DNA of 64,000 nt from Brachybacterium sp. Z12 (GCF_014400405.1 NZ_CP060496.1:2356001-2420000), one strand, 5' to 3'. Counted from the first letter of the stretch, positions 1 through 9,638 are shown. Program-made: numbers and translations. The notes: generated by a model not told the origin, from the letters alone.

Positions 1-628
1 TCGAGGAGGACAGCCCCAGCCGGCTGGCACCTGCGGCGACCATCGACTCGGCAGCCTCACGGGTGCGGATCCCGCCGGAGGCCTTCACTCCGAGCCGATC
101 CCCGACAGTCCTGCGCATGAGCTGCACGGCGTGCTCGGTGGCACCGCCGGTGGGGTGGAATCCGGTGGAGGTCTTCACGAAGTCGGCGCCGGCCCGCTCG
201 GCGCCCTCGCAGACGGCGACGATCTGCTCGTCGGTGAGGGCGGCGGATTCGATGATCACCTTGAGCAGCACCGGCGCCGGGGCGGCCTCGCGCACGGCGC
301 GGATGTCCTCTTCCACGGCGGCGAACTCGCCGGCGCGGGCGAGCCCCACGTTGATCACCATGTCCACCTCGTCCACGCCCTTGGCCGCGGCATCGGCGGC
401 CTCTGCGGCCTTGATCGCGGAGGCGTGCTGCCCGGAGGGGAAGCCGCACACCGTGGCGACCTTGACGGTGGTCTCGACCGGGAGCATCGAGGGCGAGACG
501 CAGATGGAGTAGGTGCCCAGCTCCTCGGCCTCGCGCGCGAGCGCGGCGACGTCGGCCGAGGTGGCCTCGGGCTTGAGCAGGGTGTGGTCGATGAGGGAGG
601 CGAGCTGGTCGCGATCGAGAGTGGTCAT
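1..628 (-). CDS. deoC: Deoxyribose-phosphate aldolase, 3' end cut by window start
   Basis: Cytosolic class I aldolase that splits 2-deoxyribose-5-phosphate into glyceraldehyde-3-phosphate and acetaldehyde, the last step of deoxynucleoside catabolism. Read from the ATG at 626-628 the protein begins [20 protein letters not shown], and 209 codons are visible before the window ends. The Schiff-base lysine lies in FVKTSTGF (about residue 158), followed by the phosphate-binding KASGGIRT segment. The last visible residues ([10 protein letters not shown]) lie near the family C-terminus, so only a short tail is missing. It is divergent from the uridine-kinase/NUDIX gene and close to deoA and cdd, which fits a nucleoside-salvage role. 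The frame is intact. Confidence 0.95.
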   Translation of the reverse strand, partial: MTTLDRDQLASLIDHTLLKPEATSADVAALAREAEELGTYSICVSPSMLPVETTVKVATVCGFPSGQHASAIKAAEAADAAAKGVDEVDMVINVGLARAGEFAAVEEDIRAVREAAPAPVLLKVIIESAALTDEQIVAVCEGAERAGADFVKTSTGFHPTGGATEHAVQLMRRTVGDRLGVKASGGIRTREAAESMVAAGASRLGLSSS

Positions 629-701
629 GGTCAGATCCTGGCAGAGCGGTGGGGTCCCGCGCATCCGCAGCGGCATCGATCCGGTCACGACGGTGCTGTC
701 C

Positions 702-707
702 TAGACT
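702..707 (+). promoter_or_regulatory. Probable -10 box of a leaderless promoter
   Basis: TAGACT ends eight bases before the GTG start at 716, so transcription would begin at or next to the start codon. No ribosome binding site precedes that GTG, as expected for a leaderless mRNA, which is common in actinobacteria. I see no convincing -35 box. Confidence 0.45.
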
Positions 708-715
708 GGACGGCC

Positions 716-1777
716 GTGACCTCCTCCCCGCATCGCCCCCGCGCCCCGCGTCAGATCATCCTGCTGGTCGGCCCGTCAGGGAGCGGGAAGGGCGAGCTCT
801 CGCGCCGCTCCGGTCTGCCGGTGCTCGCGCTGGACGAGTTCTACCGCGATCTCGACGAGCCCGGGCTGCCACGTCGCTACGGCATCGTGGACTGGGACGA
901 TCCCGCTTCCTGGGACGCGGGAGCCGCGCTCGAGGCGCTCATCTCCCTCGCGCACGACGGCGCCGCCGAGGTGCCGGTCTACTCGATCTCGGACTCCCGC
1001 CGCCAAGGGATGCGCCGGCTGGAGACCGGGGACGCCCCGCTGCTCATCGCCGAGGGCATCTTCGCCGCCGAGCTGATCGGGCCGCTCTCGGCAGCCGGTC
1101 TGCTCGCCGATGCGATCGTGCTGCGTCGTCCTGTGCCCGTGGTGTTCGCGCTGAGGCTGGCACGCGACCTGAGTGAGCGTCGCAAGCCGCCGCACACGCT
1201 GCTGTGGCGCGGTTGGTCGCTGGCGCGTGCGCAGCGTGCCGATATCGCGCGCTGGATGTCCGCAGGGATGCGCCCTGAGGGCCTCCACCGGGGCACGAGG
1301 CGGGTCCGGCACCTGACCGGCTGCGCTGAGGCCGAGCAGCACCTGCGCGCCCGCTCCCCGCGTCCCGCGATCCTGCGGATCACCGCGGTGTGCTTCCTGC
1401 GTGAGACCGCGCACGGGACCGAGGTGCTGGCGGTGCGCAAGCGCGGCACAGGCACCTACATGCAGGTCGGTGGGAAGCTCGAGCCGGGCGAGAGCGCGCT
1501 CGAGGCTGCGGTGCGGGAGGTGGAGGAGGAGCTCGGTGTGCAGCTCGCGCGCGAGGACCTCTCGCTGCTGGGTGATTTCGAGGCGAGCGCGGCCAACGAG
1601 CCGAACACGCTGGTCCGCTCCACGGTCTGGACCACCCATGCTCCCCTGCCCGAGAACCTCGTCGTACGCGCCGAGCTCGCCGATCACCGCTGGGTCGATA
1701 TCGATGCTCCGGGGACCGGCGCACGGCTCGCTCCGCTGATGGTCCAGCACATCCTGCCGGCGCTGCGCATCCGCTAA
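716..1777 (+). CDS. Uridine-kinase-like P-loop kinase fused to a NUDIX hydrolase
   Basis: 353 aa from the GTG at 716. The N-terminal half (about residues 10-205) is a P-loop phosphotransferase of the uridine kinase type: Walker A GPSGSGKGE near residue 17, then ALDEFYRDLDEPGLPR, which matches the acceptor-nucleoside region of actinobacterial uridine kinases, and a basic KPPHTLLWRG lid-like segment. The C-terminal half (about 218-353) is a NUDIX domain with a complete box (G-x5-E-x7-REV-x-EE-x-GV) around residues 256-278. The domains are in one uninterrupted frame with no stop between them. Substrates are unknown; a pyrimidine nucleoside kinase with a (deoxy)nucleotide house-cleaning hydrolase is a natural guess from the deoC/deoA/cdd context. 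The much longer upstream reading frame overlaps deoC on the opposite strand and is unlikely to be translated. Confidence 0.85.
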   Translation: MTSSPHRPRAPRQIILLVGPSGSGKGELSRRSGLPVLALDEFYRDLDEPGLPRRYGIVDWDDPASWDAGAALEALISLAHDGAAEVPVYSISDSRRQGMRRLETGDAPLLIAEGIFAAELIGPLSAAGLLADAIVLRRPVPVVFALRLARDLSERRKPPHTLLWRGWSLARAQRADIARWMSAGMRPEGLHRGTRRVRHLTGCAEAEQHLRARSPRPAILRITAVCFLRETAHGTEVLAVRKRGTGTYMQVGGKLEPGESALEAAVREVEEELGVQLAREDLSLLGDFEASAANEPNTLVRSTVWTTHAPLPENLVVRAELADHRWVDIDAPGTGARLAPLMVQHILPALRIR

Positions 1778-1795
1778 GCGCCGGCCCCGACGATG

Positions 1796-1831
1796 GACGG
1801 CGCCGGGCTCCCGTGGGAGCCCGGCGCCGTC
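1796..1831. terminator. Bidirectional hairpin terminator
   Basis: Perfect inverted repeat with 16-bp arms (1796-1811 and 1816-1831) and a 4-base loop. It lies between the convergent ends of the kinase/NUDIX gene and deoA and could end transcription from both sides. There is no clear T tract. Confidence 0.8.
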
Positions 1832-1851
1832 GCAGAGTGGGACGGTCTCCC

Positions 1852-3165
1852 TCAGGCGATGCGGTCCTTCACGATCTTCCGTGCGGGGACCGCGGTGCCG
1901 GGAGCGGCGAGGGTCCAGGACCCCGTGATCGCCTCGATCGCGCGGGGCATGCGCTCAGCGGTGTCGGTGTGCAGGCGAGCGAGGACGTCACCGGCCCGGA
2001 CCCGGTCACCGATGTGCGCCTCGATCTCGACCCCGGCCGCGGCCTGCACGGCCTCGCCGGGACGGGAGCGGCCGGCTCCGAGCCTCCACGCGGACACCCC
2101 GACACCCATCGCATCGAGTCCGGTCACCACGCCATCCTCGGTCGCATGGATCTCCTCGACATGCTTCGCGGTCGGCAGCGGGGCGTCGACGTCGCCGTCC
2201 TGGGCGGAGATCATCGCGCGCCAGGAATCCATGGCACGGCCGTCGGCGAGCGCGGCCTCGACGTCGGGGTCACGCACGCCGGCGGCCTCGAGCATCTCGC
2301 GGGCCAGGGCGCAGGTCAGCTCGACCACGTCGGCGGGTCCGCCGCCGGCGAGGACCTCGAGCGACTCGCGCACCTCGAGACCGTTGCCGGCGGTGCGTCC
2401 CAGCGGCGCGGACATGTCGGTCAGCAGGGCGACGGTGCGGACACCGGCGTCGGTGCCGAGCGCGACCATGGTGCTGGCGAGCTCGCGGGCGTCGGCCTCG
2501 TCCTTCATGAACGCACCGGCTCCGGTCTTGACGTCCAGGGTGAGCGCGGCAGTGCCCTCGGCGATCTTCTTGGACATGATCGAGGACGCGATCAGCGGGA
2601 TCGCCTCCACGGTGCCGGTGATGTCGCGCAGCGCGTAGAGCTTCTTGTCCGCGGGGGCGAGGCCGGAGCCGGCGGCGCAGATCACGGCGCCCGCGCTCTC
2701 GAGCTGGGCCATCATCTCCGCGTTGCTGAGGTCCGCGCGCCAGCCCGGGATCGCCTCGAGCTTGTCGAGGGTGCCGCCGGTATGGCCGAGCCCGCGGCCG
2801 GACAGCTGCGGGACCGCCACCCCGTAGGACGCCACCAGCGGGGCCAGCGGCAGGGTGATCTTGTCCCCCACCCCGCCGGTGGAGTGCTTGTCGGTGGTGG
2901 GCTTGGACAGCGCGGAGAAGTCCATCCGCTCGCCGCTGTCGATCATCGCGTGGGTCCAGCGGGCGATCTCATGGCGCTCCATGCCGCGCAGGAAGATCGC
3001 CATCGCCAGCGCCGCCATCTGTTGCTCGGCGACGACGCCGCGGGTGTAGGCGTCGATCACCCAGTCGATCTGCTCGTCGCCGAGCCGGTGCCCGTCACGC
3101 TTGGCGCGGATCACGTCGACGACGTCGAAGGGTTCGACGGCGGGGGCTGCGGGGGCGTCGGTCAT
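1852..3165 (-). CDS. deoA: Thymidine phosphorylase
   Basis: 437 aa, full length for the family. It performs phosphorolysis of thymidine (and often deoxyuridine) to the base and 2-deoxyribose-1-phosphate in the cytosol. The family signature is visible as SGRGLGHTGGTLDKLEAIPG (about residues 122-141), and the phosphate-binding KHSTGGVGDK lies at about 94-103. The ATG follows a GAGGAG ribosome binding site. It stands 74 bp downstream of cdd in the same direction as the importer genes, so imported deoxynucleosides would be deaminated and then cleaved, with deoC completing the route. The frame is intact. Confidence 0.96.
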   Translation of the reverse strand: MTDAPAAPAVEPFDVVDVIRAKRDGHRLGDEQIDWVIDAYTRGVVAEQQMAALAMAIFLRGMERHEIARWTHAMIDSGERMDFSALSKPTTDKHSTGGVGDKITLPLAPLVASYGVAVPQLSGRGLGHTGGTLDKLEAIPGWRADLSNAEMMAQLESAGAVICAAGSGLAPADKKLYALRDITGTVEAIPLIASSIMSKKIAEGTAALTLDVKTGAGAFMKDEADARELASTMVALGTDAGVRTVALLTDMSAPLGRTAGNGLEVRESLEVLAGGGPADVVELTCALAREMLEAAGVRDPDVEAALADGRAMDSWRAMISAQDGDVDAPLPTAKHVEEIHATEDGVVTGLDAMGVGVSAWRLGAGRSRPGEAVQAAAGVEIEAHIGDRVRAGDVLARLHTDTAERMPRAIEAITGSWTLAAPGTAVPARKIVKDRIA

Positions 3166-3239
3166 GGAGTGCTCCTCGGAATCGGGGTGCGGCGCCGGTC
3201 ATGGCGCGCTGCGGGCAGGGCCGGTCGGTGCGGGTCAGT

Positions 3240-3683
3240 TCAGGGGTGGAGGTCTGCGGGGCCGAAAGCCTGGGGCAGGACCTCTTCCATCGTGCGCGGA
3301 CCCTCGGGCGTCAGGATCACGAGATCGGGGGCTGCGTGCTCGGAGAGCAGCTGGCGGCAGCGGCCGCAGGGCATGACCACTCCGCGCTCCTCGCGGCTGA
3401 GCCGCGCGTCGCCGCCCACGCACACGAAGCGGCGCAGGCGTCCGCCGCCGCCGGCGAACAGCTCGCTGATCAGCCCGCATTCTGCGCAGAGGGTGACGCC
3501 GTAGCCGGCGTTCTCGACGTTGCAGCCGCGCACCAGCCGCCCGTCCTCGGTGAATGCGGCCGCGCCCACCCGGAACTGTGAGTACGGGGTGTACGCGCGC
3601 TCCGCGATCTCGCGCGCCGCGACGAGCAGCTCGTCGAACTCGGTCCCAGGCTGCCCCTGCGCAGGGCTCTCGCTCGTGCTCAT
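3240..3683 (-). CDS. cdd: Cytidine deaminase
   Basis: 147 aa, a normal length for the small homotetrameric zinc enzyme that converts cytidine and deoxycytidine to (deoxy)uridine. Zinc ligands and the catalytic glutamate are present: CNVENAGYGVTLCAECG around residue 54-70 and PCGRC around 109-113. It starts 13 bp downstream of the second permease stop and is followed by deoA, so it is probably cotranscribed with the nucleoside importer. Confidence 0.96.
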   Translation of the reverse strand: MSTSESPAQGQPGTEFDELLVAAREIAERAYTPYSQFRVGAAAFTEDGRLVRGCNVENAGYGVTLCAECGLISELFAGGGGRLRRFVCVGGDARLSREERGVVMPCGRCRQLLSEHAAPDLVILTPEGPRTMEEVLPQAFGPADLHP

Positions 3684-3696
3684 GCCCCTGGTGCTC

Positions 3697-5033
3697 TCAC
3701 TGCTTCACGTACGGCTGGCCGTTGGCGGCCGGCACCCGCACCCTGCCCACGACACCCGCCACGGCGAACAGCGCGACGATGTACGGGAGCATCAGCAGGA
3801 AGTCGCCGGGGATGGAGACCCCGCCCTCGGCGGCGGACATCGTGCCCAGGCGCAGCTGGAGCGAGTCCGCGAACGCGAAGGTGAGCGCCGCCAGCAGCGC
3901 GCCGACGGGGTGGTAGCGCCCCAGGATCATCGCGGCCAGGGCGATGTAGCCCTTGCCGGCGGACATCTCCTCGCCGAAGGCCACGCCGGTGCCGATGGTC
4001 AGCGTCGCACCGCCCAGGCCGGCCACGGCCGAGCCCAGCAGCACGTTCTTCCACCGGGTGAGGTTCACGGCGATGCCGACGGTGTCGGCGGCCTTGGGGT
4101 GCTCGCCGACGGCCCGCACACGCAGCCCCAGCGGGTGCGGAACAGGGCGATGGTGAGCACTGCGACGACGATCCACATCAGGTAGACCAGGATGTTCTGT
4201 TCGAACAGCACTCGCCCCAGCACGGGGATGTCGGCCAAGAGCGGGATGCGCAGCGTGGGCAGTCGCATCGGTGCGTTGAACATCGCGGGGTTGTCCCGCA
4301 TGACGGTGCCGAAGAAGAACGAGGTGATGCCGATCGCGAAGACGTTCAGCACCACGCCGACGATGATCTGCTGGACCTGGTAGCCGACGGCGAACAGAGC
4401 GAGCATCGCGCCCATGATCAGCGCCATCACCGGTGCCGCGGCCAGCCCGATCCAGACGTTCCCGGTCATCGAGCCGACGAGGGTCGCCCCGAACGCACCG
4501 AACAGCAGCTGCCCCTCGATGGCGATGTTGATGACGCCCGACCGCTCGGAGAGCACCCCGGAGAGCGCTCCGAAGGCGAGCGGGACGGCGAGCACGATCG
4601 TGCCCTGCAGCAGCGTGGTGACGTCGAGCGTGCGCTGAGAGATCACCCAGGTCATGAACGCGAGGATCCAGGCCACCGCGAACACGGCGATCAGGGCCAG
4701 CCGAGCTCCGCCGCGCGGACGCGCGCTGCGGGCGTGCAGCACCCACAGACCCACGGAGGCGAGCAGCGCGAGGATGGACAGGGCGATGGCTCCGCCCATG
4801 GCGGGCACCGCGATCCGCTCCGGGACGATGCCCAGCGGGTTCAGGTCCCCCTCGCGGGCGAGGACGTAGGTGGACTCCACGCCGGGGATGCCGCGCAGTC
4901 CGAAGACCACCAGGGCGATCAGGCCCATGACGGTCGTGGTCACCGGCAGGTGCCACCAGCTGTGAGGCCGGATGTCGTCGAGAGTCTTCTGGACGGCGGA
5001 GTCGTCCTTGACGACCACGGGTGCGGTGCTCAT
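3697..5033 (-). CDS. Nucleoside ABC transporter permease 2 (one apparent frameshift)
   Basis: 445 aa after restoring one base. Integral membrane permease of the BPD_transp_2 (LivH/RbsC-like) family, the partner of BmpA-type importers. Hydrophobic segments run through most of the protein, with the conserved stretch SERSGVINIAIEGQLLFGAF around residue 155-175. The frame breaks at a CCCC run at 4127-4130: one more base changes WGCVCGP to WGLRVRAVGEHPKAA, which is the conserved EAA-like cytoplasmic loop, and joins it to the remaining four or so helices. The ATG overlaps the stop of permease 1 (ATGA, 5030-5033). Confidence 0.88.
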
Positions 5034-6627
5034 CGCTCCTCCTCCTGCGCGTCGGTGCTGCCCTGGCCCGGCTCGCTCGAGCCGCCCGGTTCCTCCGCCG
5101 GGTCAGGCCCTGGCGGCTCTCCCTGCGCGGTCTCGTACGCAGACCCGGTCCGGGAGCCGGGCACAGAACCGTCCGGTGCGGTGGTGGCCGGTGCTGTCGT
5201 CTCCCCGGCTCCGGTGCGCGAGGACGCAGTGGAGGCCTCTGCGGCCACCGCGGCGGCGCCCGAGGCGACGGCACCCTTCTCGGCGCCGGTCCGTGCCCGG
5301 CGGGCACGGCGCACGCGGGCACCGGCGCCGGGGTTGTCGATGCGGCGCAGACCGATCAGGGTGCGCACCAGCGGCGGCGCGGCGATGAACAGCACGACCA
5401 GCACCTGGATCACCTGGACCAGGTCCAGCGGGACCCCTGGTTGGTCTCCATGAAGCGCCCACCGGTGGACAGCGCCGCGAACAGCAGGCCGGCCAGGACG
5501 ATCCCGACGGGACCGGAGCGGCCCAGCAGCGCGACGGTGATCGCGTCGAAGCCGATGTTGCCGGCCACCCCTCCGTCAGACGACGCTCGGTGCCCAGCAC
5601 GTGCACCGCACCGGCGAGGCCCACCAGGGCGCCCGCGACGGCGAGGACCAGGAAGGCGGTCCGGCCGGGGAGATGCCGGCGACCTGCGCGGCACGCGGGT
5701 TGGAGCCGACGGCCCGGAAGTGGAAGCCGATGGTGGAGCGGCTCATCAGCCACCACAGCAGCACTGCGGCGCCGGCGGCGATGAACAGGCCGGCATGGAG
5801 CCGGAAGCCGCTGCCCAGCAGCTGCGGCAGCACCGCGTTCTCCCCACCGAGGGCGAGGTGGGCTGGGACTGGTTCGCACCGGTGAACGCCGCGGTCTTCA
5901 GCGCGAAGAACAGCAGGTAGGTCGCGATCCAGTTCAGCATGATGGTGCTGATGACCTCGTTGGCGCCGAAGCGAGCCTTGAGGAAGCCTGCGATCCCGCC
6001 CCAGAGGCCACCGGCGAGGACGCCTGCGAGCAGGCACGCCACGAGATGGAGCACGACGGGCAGATCGACGCTGAAGCCGACGTAGCCCGCAGCCATCGCG
6101 CCCACGATCAGCTGGCCGGTGCCGCCGATGTTGAACAAACCTGCGCGGAAGCTGACAGCCATGCCCGCCGCCGCGATGATGAGCGGGGTGCCGACGGTGA
6201 GGGTCTCGGTCAGGGGGCGCAGACCTGCGGCGAGCGCGGGCAGCAGCACATAGGTGCCTGAGCCGCCCGCCTCGCGGACATCCTCCGCGACCCGGGAGAA
6301 GCCGGGCCCGTCGAAGATCGCGCCGCGGAACATCGCGCCATAGGCCTGCGTGACGGACTGCCAGATGGCGGTCAGCGCGTCGGTGGGCCGGGCGAAGAAG
6401 TACCCGAGGGTCTCCCGGACCTCCTGATCGGCGATGACGATCAGCACGGAGCCGATCAGGAAGGCGAACACGAAGCTCATCACGACCACGAGCACGTCGC
6501 CGCGGGCGATCTTCTGCAGCGTCCTGGCCAGGGCCGTCTCCGCGCTCTGCTCAGGCGGAGGTGGTGCGTCGGTGCTTCCTGCCCCGACGCCGGGAGCGGA
6601 GCCGGAGGTCTCGGTCACGGTGCTCAT
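5030..6627 (-). CDS. Nucleoside ABC transporter permease 1 (four apparent frameshifts)
   Basis: 533 aa after restoring four single bases. Membrane permease of the same importer, with the family stretch SFRAGLFNIGGTGQLIVGAM around residue 138-157. The frame is lost at four 4-base G/C runs: about 5845-5848, 5667-5670, 5568-5571 and 5434-5437. Adding one base at each gives continuous protein, for example GISPGRTAFLVLA, LTEGGVAGNIGFDA and ETNQGVPLDLVQV. The last 100 or so residues are a hydrophilic Ala/Thr/Gly/Glu-rich cytoplasmic tail, longer than in most relatives. Four independent breaks, all of one kind, argue for sequence error rather than decay. It is preceded by a 53-bp tandem duplication carrying its ribosome binding site. 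Confidence 0.82.
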
Positions 6628-6629
6628 GT

Positions 6630-6735
6630 GTCCATCTCCTTCCGCTCGTTCCTCGCAGTTCGTCGACGAACGGTGCTCATACGTCCATCTCCTTCCGCTC
6701 GTTCCTCGCAGTTCGTCGACGAACGGTGCTCATGT
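6630..6735. repeat. 53-bp tandem duplication covering a translation-start region
   Basis: Two adjacent copies (6630-6682 and 6683-6735) identical except at the copy edge. On the minus strand each copy begins ATGAGCACCGT, as the permease gene itself does, contains the 14-base palindrome GTTCGTCGACGAAC, and ends with a strong AGGAGAT ribosome binding site. Each copy is an 18-codon reading frame (6677-6733 and 6624-6680, starting MSTVRRRTARNERKEMD) whose stop overlaps the next ATG, so ATPase, mini-frame 1, mini-frame 2 and permease form a chain of ATGA junctions. The mini-peptides may have no function beyond coupling. A REP-like dispersed repeat is another possible origin. Confidence 0.85.
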
Positions 6736-8299
6736 GATCTCTCCTTCGTCGGCCAGCTGGGAGTCGGCGGTCCGGGCTCCGGAGGCGACCGCCTCACGGG
6801 CGGCCTCGACGGTGTATCCGGCCATCATCAGGCCCAGCACATCGCGGTCCTCGTCCCCGGGCACGATCCCCAGGATCTTGCCGCGGTACATCACGGCGAT
6901 GCGGTCCGCGAGCTGGGTGACCTCGTCCAGCTCGGTGGAGACGATCACCACGGGGGTGCCCTTGTCACGCTCATCGAGGATGCGGCGGTGGAGGAACTCG
7001 ATCGATCCCACGTCGACGCCGCGGGTGGGCTGGGAGGCGATCAGCAGGGCGAGCTCGCGGTTGAGGGCCCGGGCCATGACGACCTTCTGCTGATTGCCCC
7101 GGACAGGGTGGAGACCGCGGCGGTCGAGGAGCCGGTGCGGATGTCGAACTCCGGGATCAGCTTCTGAGCGTTCTGTTTGATGACCTTGAGGGACATTGCC
7201 AGCGGGCTGCCGTACGGGGCGCGGTCGTGCTGATCGAGCACGAGGTTCTCAGCGACCGAGAAGTCGGCGACCAGGGCGTCGTGGGTGCGGTCCTCGGGGA
7301 CGAAGCCGACCCCCGCGTCGAGCACCTGCTTGGTGCTGCGTCCCACCAGCTCGCGGCCTTCGAGGGTCGCGGAGCCGTGCACGGTCTCCTGCAGCCCCAG
7401 CAGCGCCTCGGTGACCTCCGTCTGTCCGTTCCCCTGGACGCCCGCGATCGCGAGCACCTCTCCGTGGCGTACGTCGAAGGAGACATCATCGAGGGTACGG
7501 ATGCCGGCGACGTCGGTGACGCGCAGGTCAGTGACCCTGAGCGCGACCTCTCCCGGGCTCGCCTCGGCCTTGTCCTGTGCGAGGGAGACCTGGCGCCCCA
7601 CCATGAGGGAGGCGAGCTCTGCCTGGTCCGCGGAGGGATCCGCCTCCCCACGACCTTGCCGCGGCGGATCACGGTGATGCGGTCGGAGACCGCCTTGACC
7701 TCGCGGAGCTTGTGGGTGATGAACACGATCGAGGTGCCCTCGTCGCGCAGCTGACGCATGATCTCCATCAGCTCGTCGGTCTCGTGAGGGGTGAGCACGG
7801 CGGTGGGCTCGTCCAGCACGAGGACCTCGGCGCGGCGGCTGAGGGCCTTGATGATCTCGACCCGCTGCTGTGCGCCGACGGGGAGGTCCTCCACCAGCGC
7901 ATCCGGGTCCAGGTCGAAGCCGAAGCGGGCGGAGATCTCACGCACCAGCTTCCTGGCCGCGGCCAGGTCGAGCAGACCGCCCTTGGTCGGCTCGTGGCCC
8001 AGCACCATGTTCTCGGCGACGGTGAAGACGGGGACCAGCATGAAGTGCTGATGCACCATGCCGATCCCGGCGTCCATCGCCTCTCCGGGGTCCGCGAAGC
8101 TGACGGGCTCGCCGTCGATCACGATCTGACCGCCGTCGGGGCGATACAGCCCGTACAGCACGTTCATCAGGGTGGACTTGCCGGCCCCGTTCTCGCCCAG
8201 CAGGGAGTGGATCTCCCCGGGCTCGACGATGAGGTCGATGGCGTCATTGGCCACGAACGACCCGAAGGTCTTCGTGATCCCGCGCAGTTCGAGCTTCAC
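6730..8299 (-). CDS. Nucleoside ABC importer ATP-binding protein (two apparent frameshifts)
   Basis: 523 aa after restoring two bases. Tandem ABC ATPase of the sugar/nucleoside importer type. Domain 1: Walker A GENGAGKST (about residue 35), Q-loop HQHF, Walker B VLVLDEPT. Domain 2: a Walker A-like GVQGNGQTE typical of these proteins, signature and a degenerate second half. Breaks lie at the 4-base runs 7648-7651 and 7097-7100; one base at each restores VVGEADPSADQAE and the signature LSGGNQQKVVMARAL. The gene follows bmpA after a hairpin and is coupled through the 53-bp repeat to permease 1. Confidence 0.9.
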
Positions 8300-8360
8300 A
8301 GCACTCGCTTCCGTCGGTGCCGGCCGAGATCGTCGACCGAGCGGTGTCGAGACATGGGAC

Positions 8361-8390
8361 GCGGTCCCCGCCCTCGCGGACGGGGACCGC
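8361..8390 (-). terminator. Hairpin between bmpA-like gene and ATPase gene (attenuator)
   Basis: Perfect 10-bp GC-rich stem (8361-8370 with 8381-8390) and a 10-base loop without T tract, in the 106-bp gap after the binding-protein gene. Such a hairpin usually protects or partly terminates the upstream message, giving more binding protein than transporter. This role is inferred. Confidence 0.65.
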
Positions 8391-8405
8391 GCTCATGTCA
8401 TCTGA

Positions 8406-9524
8406 TCAGGCTCCTGCGGGAGAGCCCTTGGACTCGACGACCACGGTGCCGTCGATGATCTCCTGCGTGAGGGCGTCCAGCTCCTCGTCGAGCTCTGCGG
8501 GGACATCATCCTCGAAGTCGTGGTACGGGGCCAGGCCCACGCCACCGTTCTCGAGGGTGCCGACGTACGGGGTGCCGTCGAACTCTCCGCCGGCAGCACC
8601 GGTGATGACGTCCTCGACGCCCACGGTCATCTCCTTCATGACGGAGGTGAGGATGACCGACTGCGCATCGGCGTCGGCGGAGTTGGTCTCGTAACCGTCC
8701 GCGTCCACCCAGATCACCTTGCGGTCATCACCCTCCTTGGCGGAGGCGAGGGTGCCTGCACCGACGGGGCCGGCGACCGGCATGACGATGTCCGCGCCGG
8801 CGTTGTAGAACTCGTCGGAGACGGCCTTGCCCTTGGACTGGTCCTCGAAGGTGCCCACGATGGAGCCCTGCTGGGACTCCTTGTTCCAGCCGAGCACCTC
8901 GACCTCGGTGTCATGGGTGTCGTTGTAGTGCGCGACGCCGTCGGCGTAGCCGTCCATGAAGATGGTGACGGTGGGGATGTCCATGCCGCCGTAGGTGGCG
9001 ACCTTCCCGGTCTCGGTCATCCCGGCGGCGAGGTAGCCGGCCAGGAACGCGGCCTGGGCGGTGTCGAACTCGAGCGGCTTGACGTTGTCGAGCTCGATCG
9101 GGTTGCCGTCGGCGTCCTGGGCGGCCGAGTCGACGATCGCGAAGTCGGTGCCCTCGTTGGCCTGCGCCGCGGCGCCGGTGGCCGGTGCCAGCAGGAAGCC
9201 GACGGTGATGATCAGGTCGCAGCCCTCGGTCACCATGTTGTTGATGTTCGGGGCGAAGTCCGAGTCGGAGGTGGACTCGGCGGTCTGCGTCTCGACGCCG
9301 AGGTTGTCCTTGGCCGACATCAGTCCGTTGTAGCTGGACTCGTTGAACGACTTGTCGTCCCAGCCGCCGGCGTCGGAGACCATGCAGGCCTTGTAGTCGC
9401 TCGAGCCGCCGCCGGCGTCGCTGCCACCGCCGCCTCCTGCGGTCTCCTCCGGCGCGGTGCCGCAGGCGGCGAGGGTCAGGGCGCCGGCGCCGACCAGGGC
9501 GAGCGCACGCGTGATGTTCTTCAT
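8406..9524 (-). CDS. BmpA-family nucleoside-binding lipoprotein
   Basis: 372 aa. Substrate-binding lipoprotein of a nucleoside ABC importer, anchored on the outer face of the membrane. It has a short signal peptide with lipobox LAAC, so the mature protein starts at Cys21, followed by a Gly/Ser-rich linker (to about residue 42). The BMP domain begins with ACMVSDAGGWDDKSFNESSY, the family N-terminal pattern (D-x-GG-x-DDKSFN), and contains GFLLAPATGAAA and MPVAGPVGAGT, typical of PnrA-like folds. It is the first gene of the importer unit, and the ATPase and both permeases lie directly downstream. Confidence 0.94.
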   Translation of the reverse strand: MKNITRALALVGAGALTLAACGTAPEETAGGGGGSDAGGGSSDYKACMVSDAGGWDDKSFNESSYNGLMSAKDNLGVETQTAESTSDSDFAPNINNMVTEGCDLIITVGFLLAPATGAAAQANEGTDFAIVDSAAQDADGNPIELDNVKPLEFDTAQAAFLAGYLAAGMTETGKVATYGGMDIPTVTIFMDGYADGVAHYNDTHDTEVEVLGWNKESQQGSIVGTFEDQSKGKAVSDEFYNAGADIVMPVAGPVGAGTLASAKEGDDRKVIWVDADGYETNSADADAQSVILTSVMKEMTVGVEDVITGAAGGEFDGTPYVGTLENGGVGLAPYHDFEDDVPAELDEELDALTQEIIDGTVVVESKGSPAGA

Positions 9525-9617
9525 GAAGGTTCCTTCGGTTCGGGTGCGGGGCCGGGTGCGCCCCGTGGGGTCCGTGGCGACAGCGTTGTCGCGGTGCGAC
9601 TTGGACCATAGCCTCGT

Positions 9618-9638
9618 GGAACGCCGCCCGGGCGTTCC
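9618..9638. promoter_or_regulatory. Possible operator upstream of the importer genes
   Basis: Inverted repeat GGAACGC-N7-GCGTTCC in the 213-bp region upstream of the binding-protein gene. A minus-strand TATGGT at about 9605-9610 could be the -10 box just downstream of it. No regulator gene is adjacent, so binding by a repressor is only a suggestion. Confidence 0.3.

Noticed and set aside
131..715. Long upstream extension of the kinase/NUDIX frame
   Set aside because: It overlaps deoC in antisense and has low-complexity composition; the -10 box and family similarity support GTG 716.
3697..8299. Decay of the nucleoside transporter genes (pseudogenes)
   Set aside because: Seven breaks of one type (a 4-base G/C run one short) in three genes, with the frames on both sides well conserved, point to sequence error, as in housekeeping genes elsewhere in the window.
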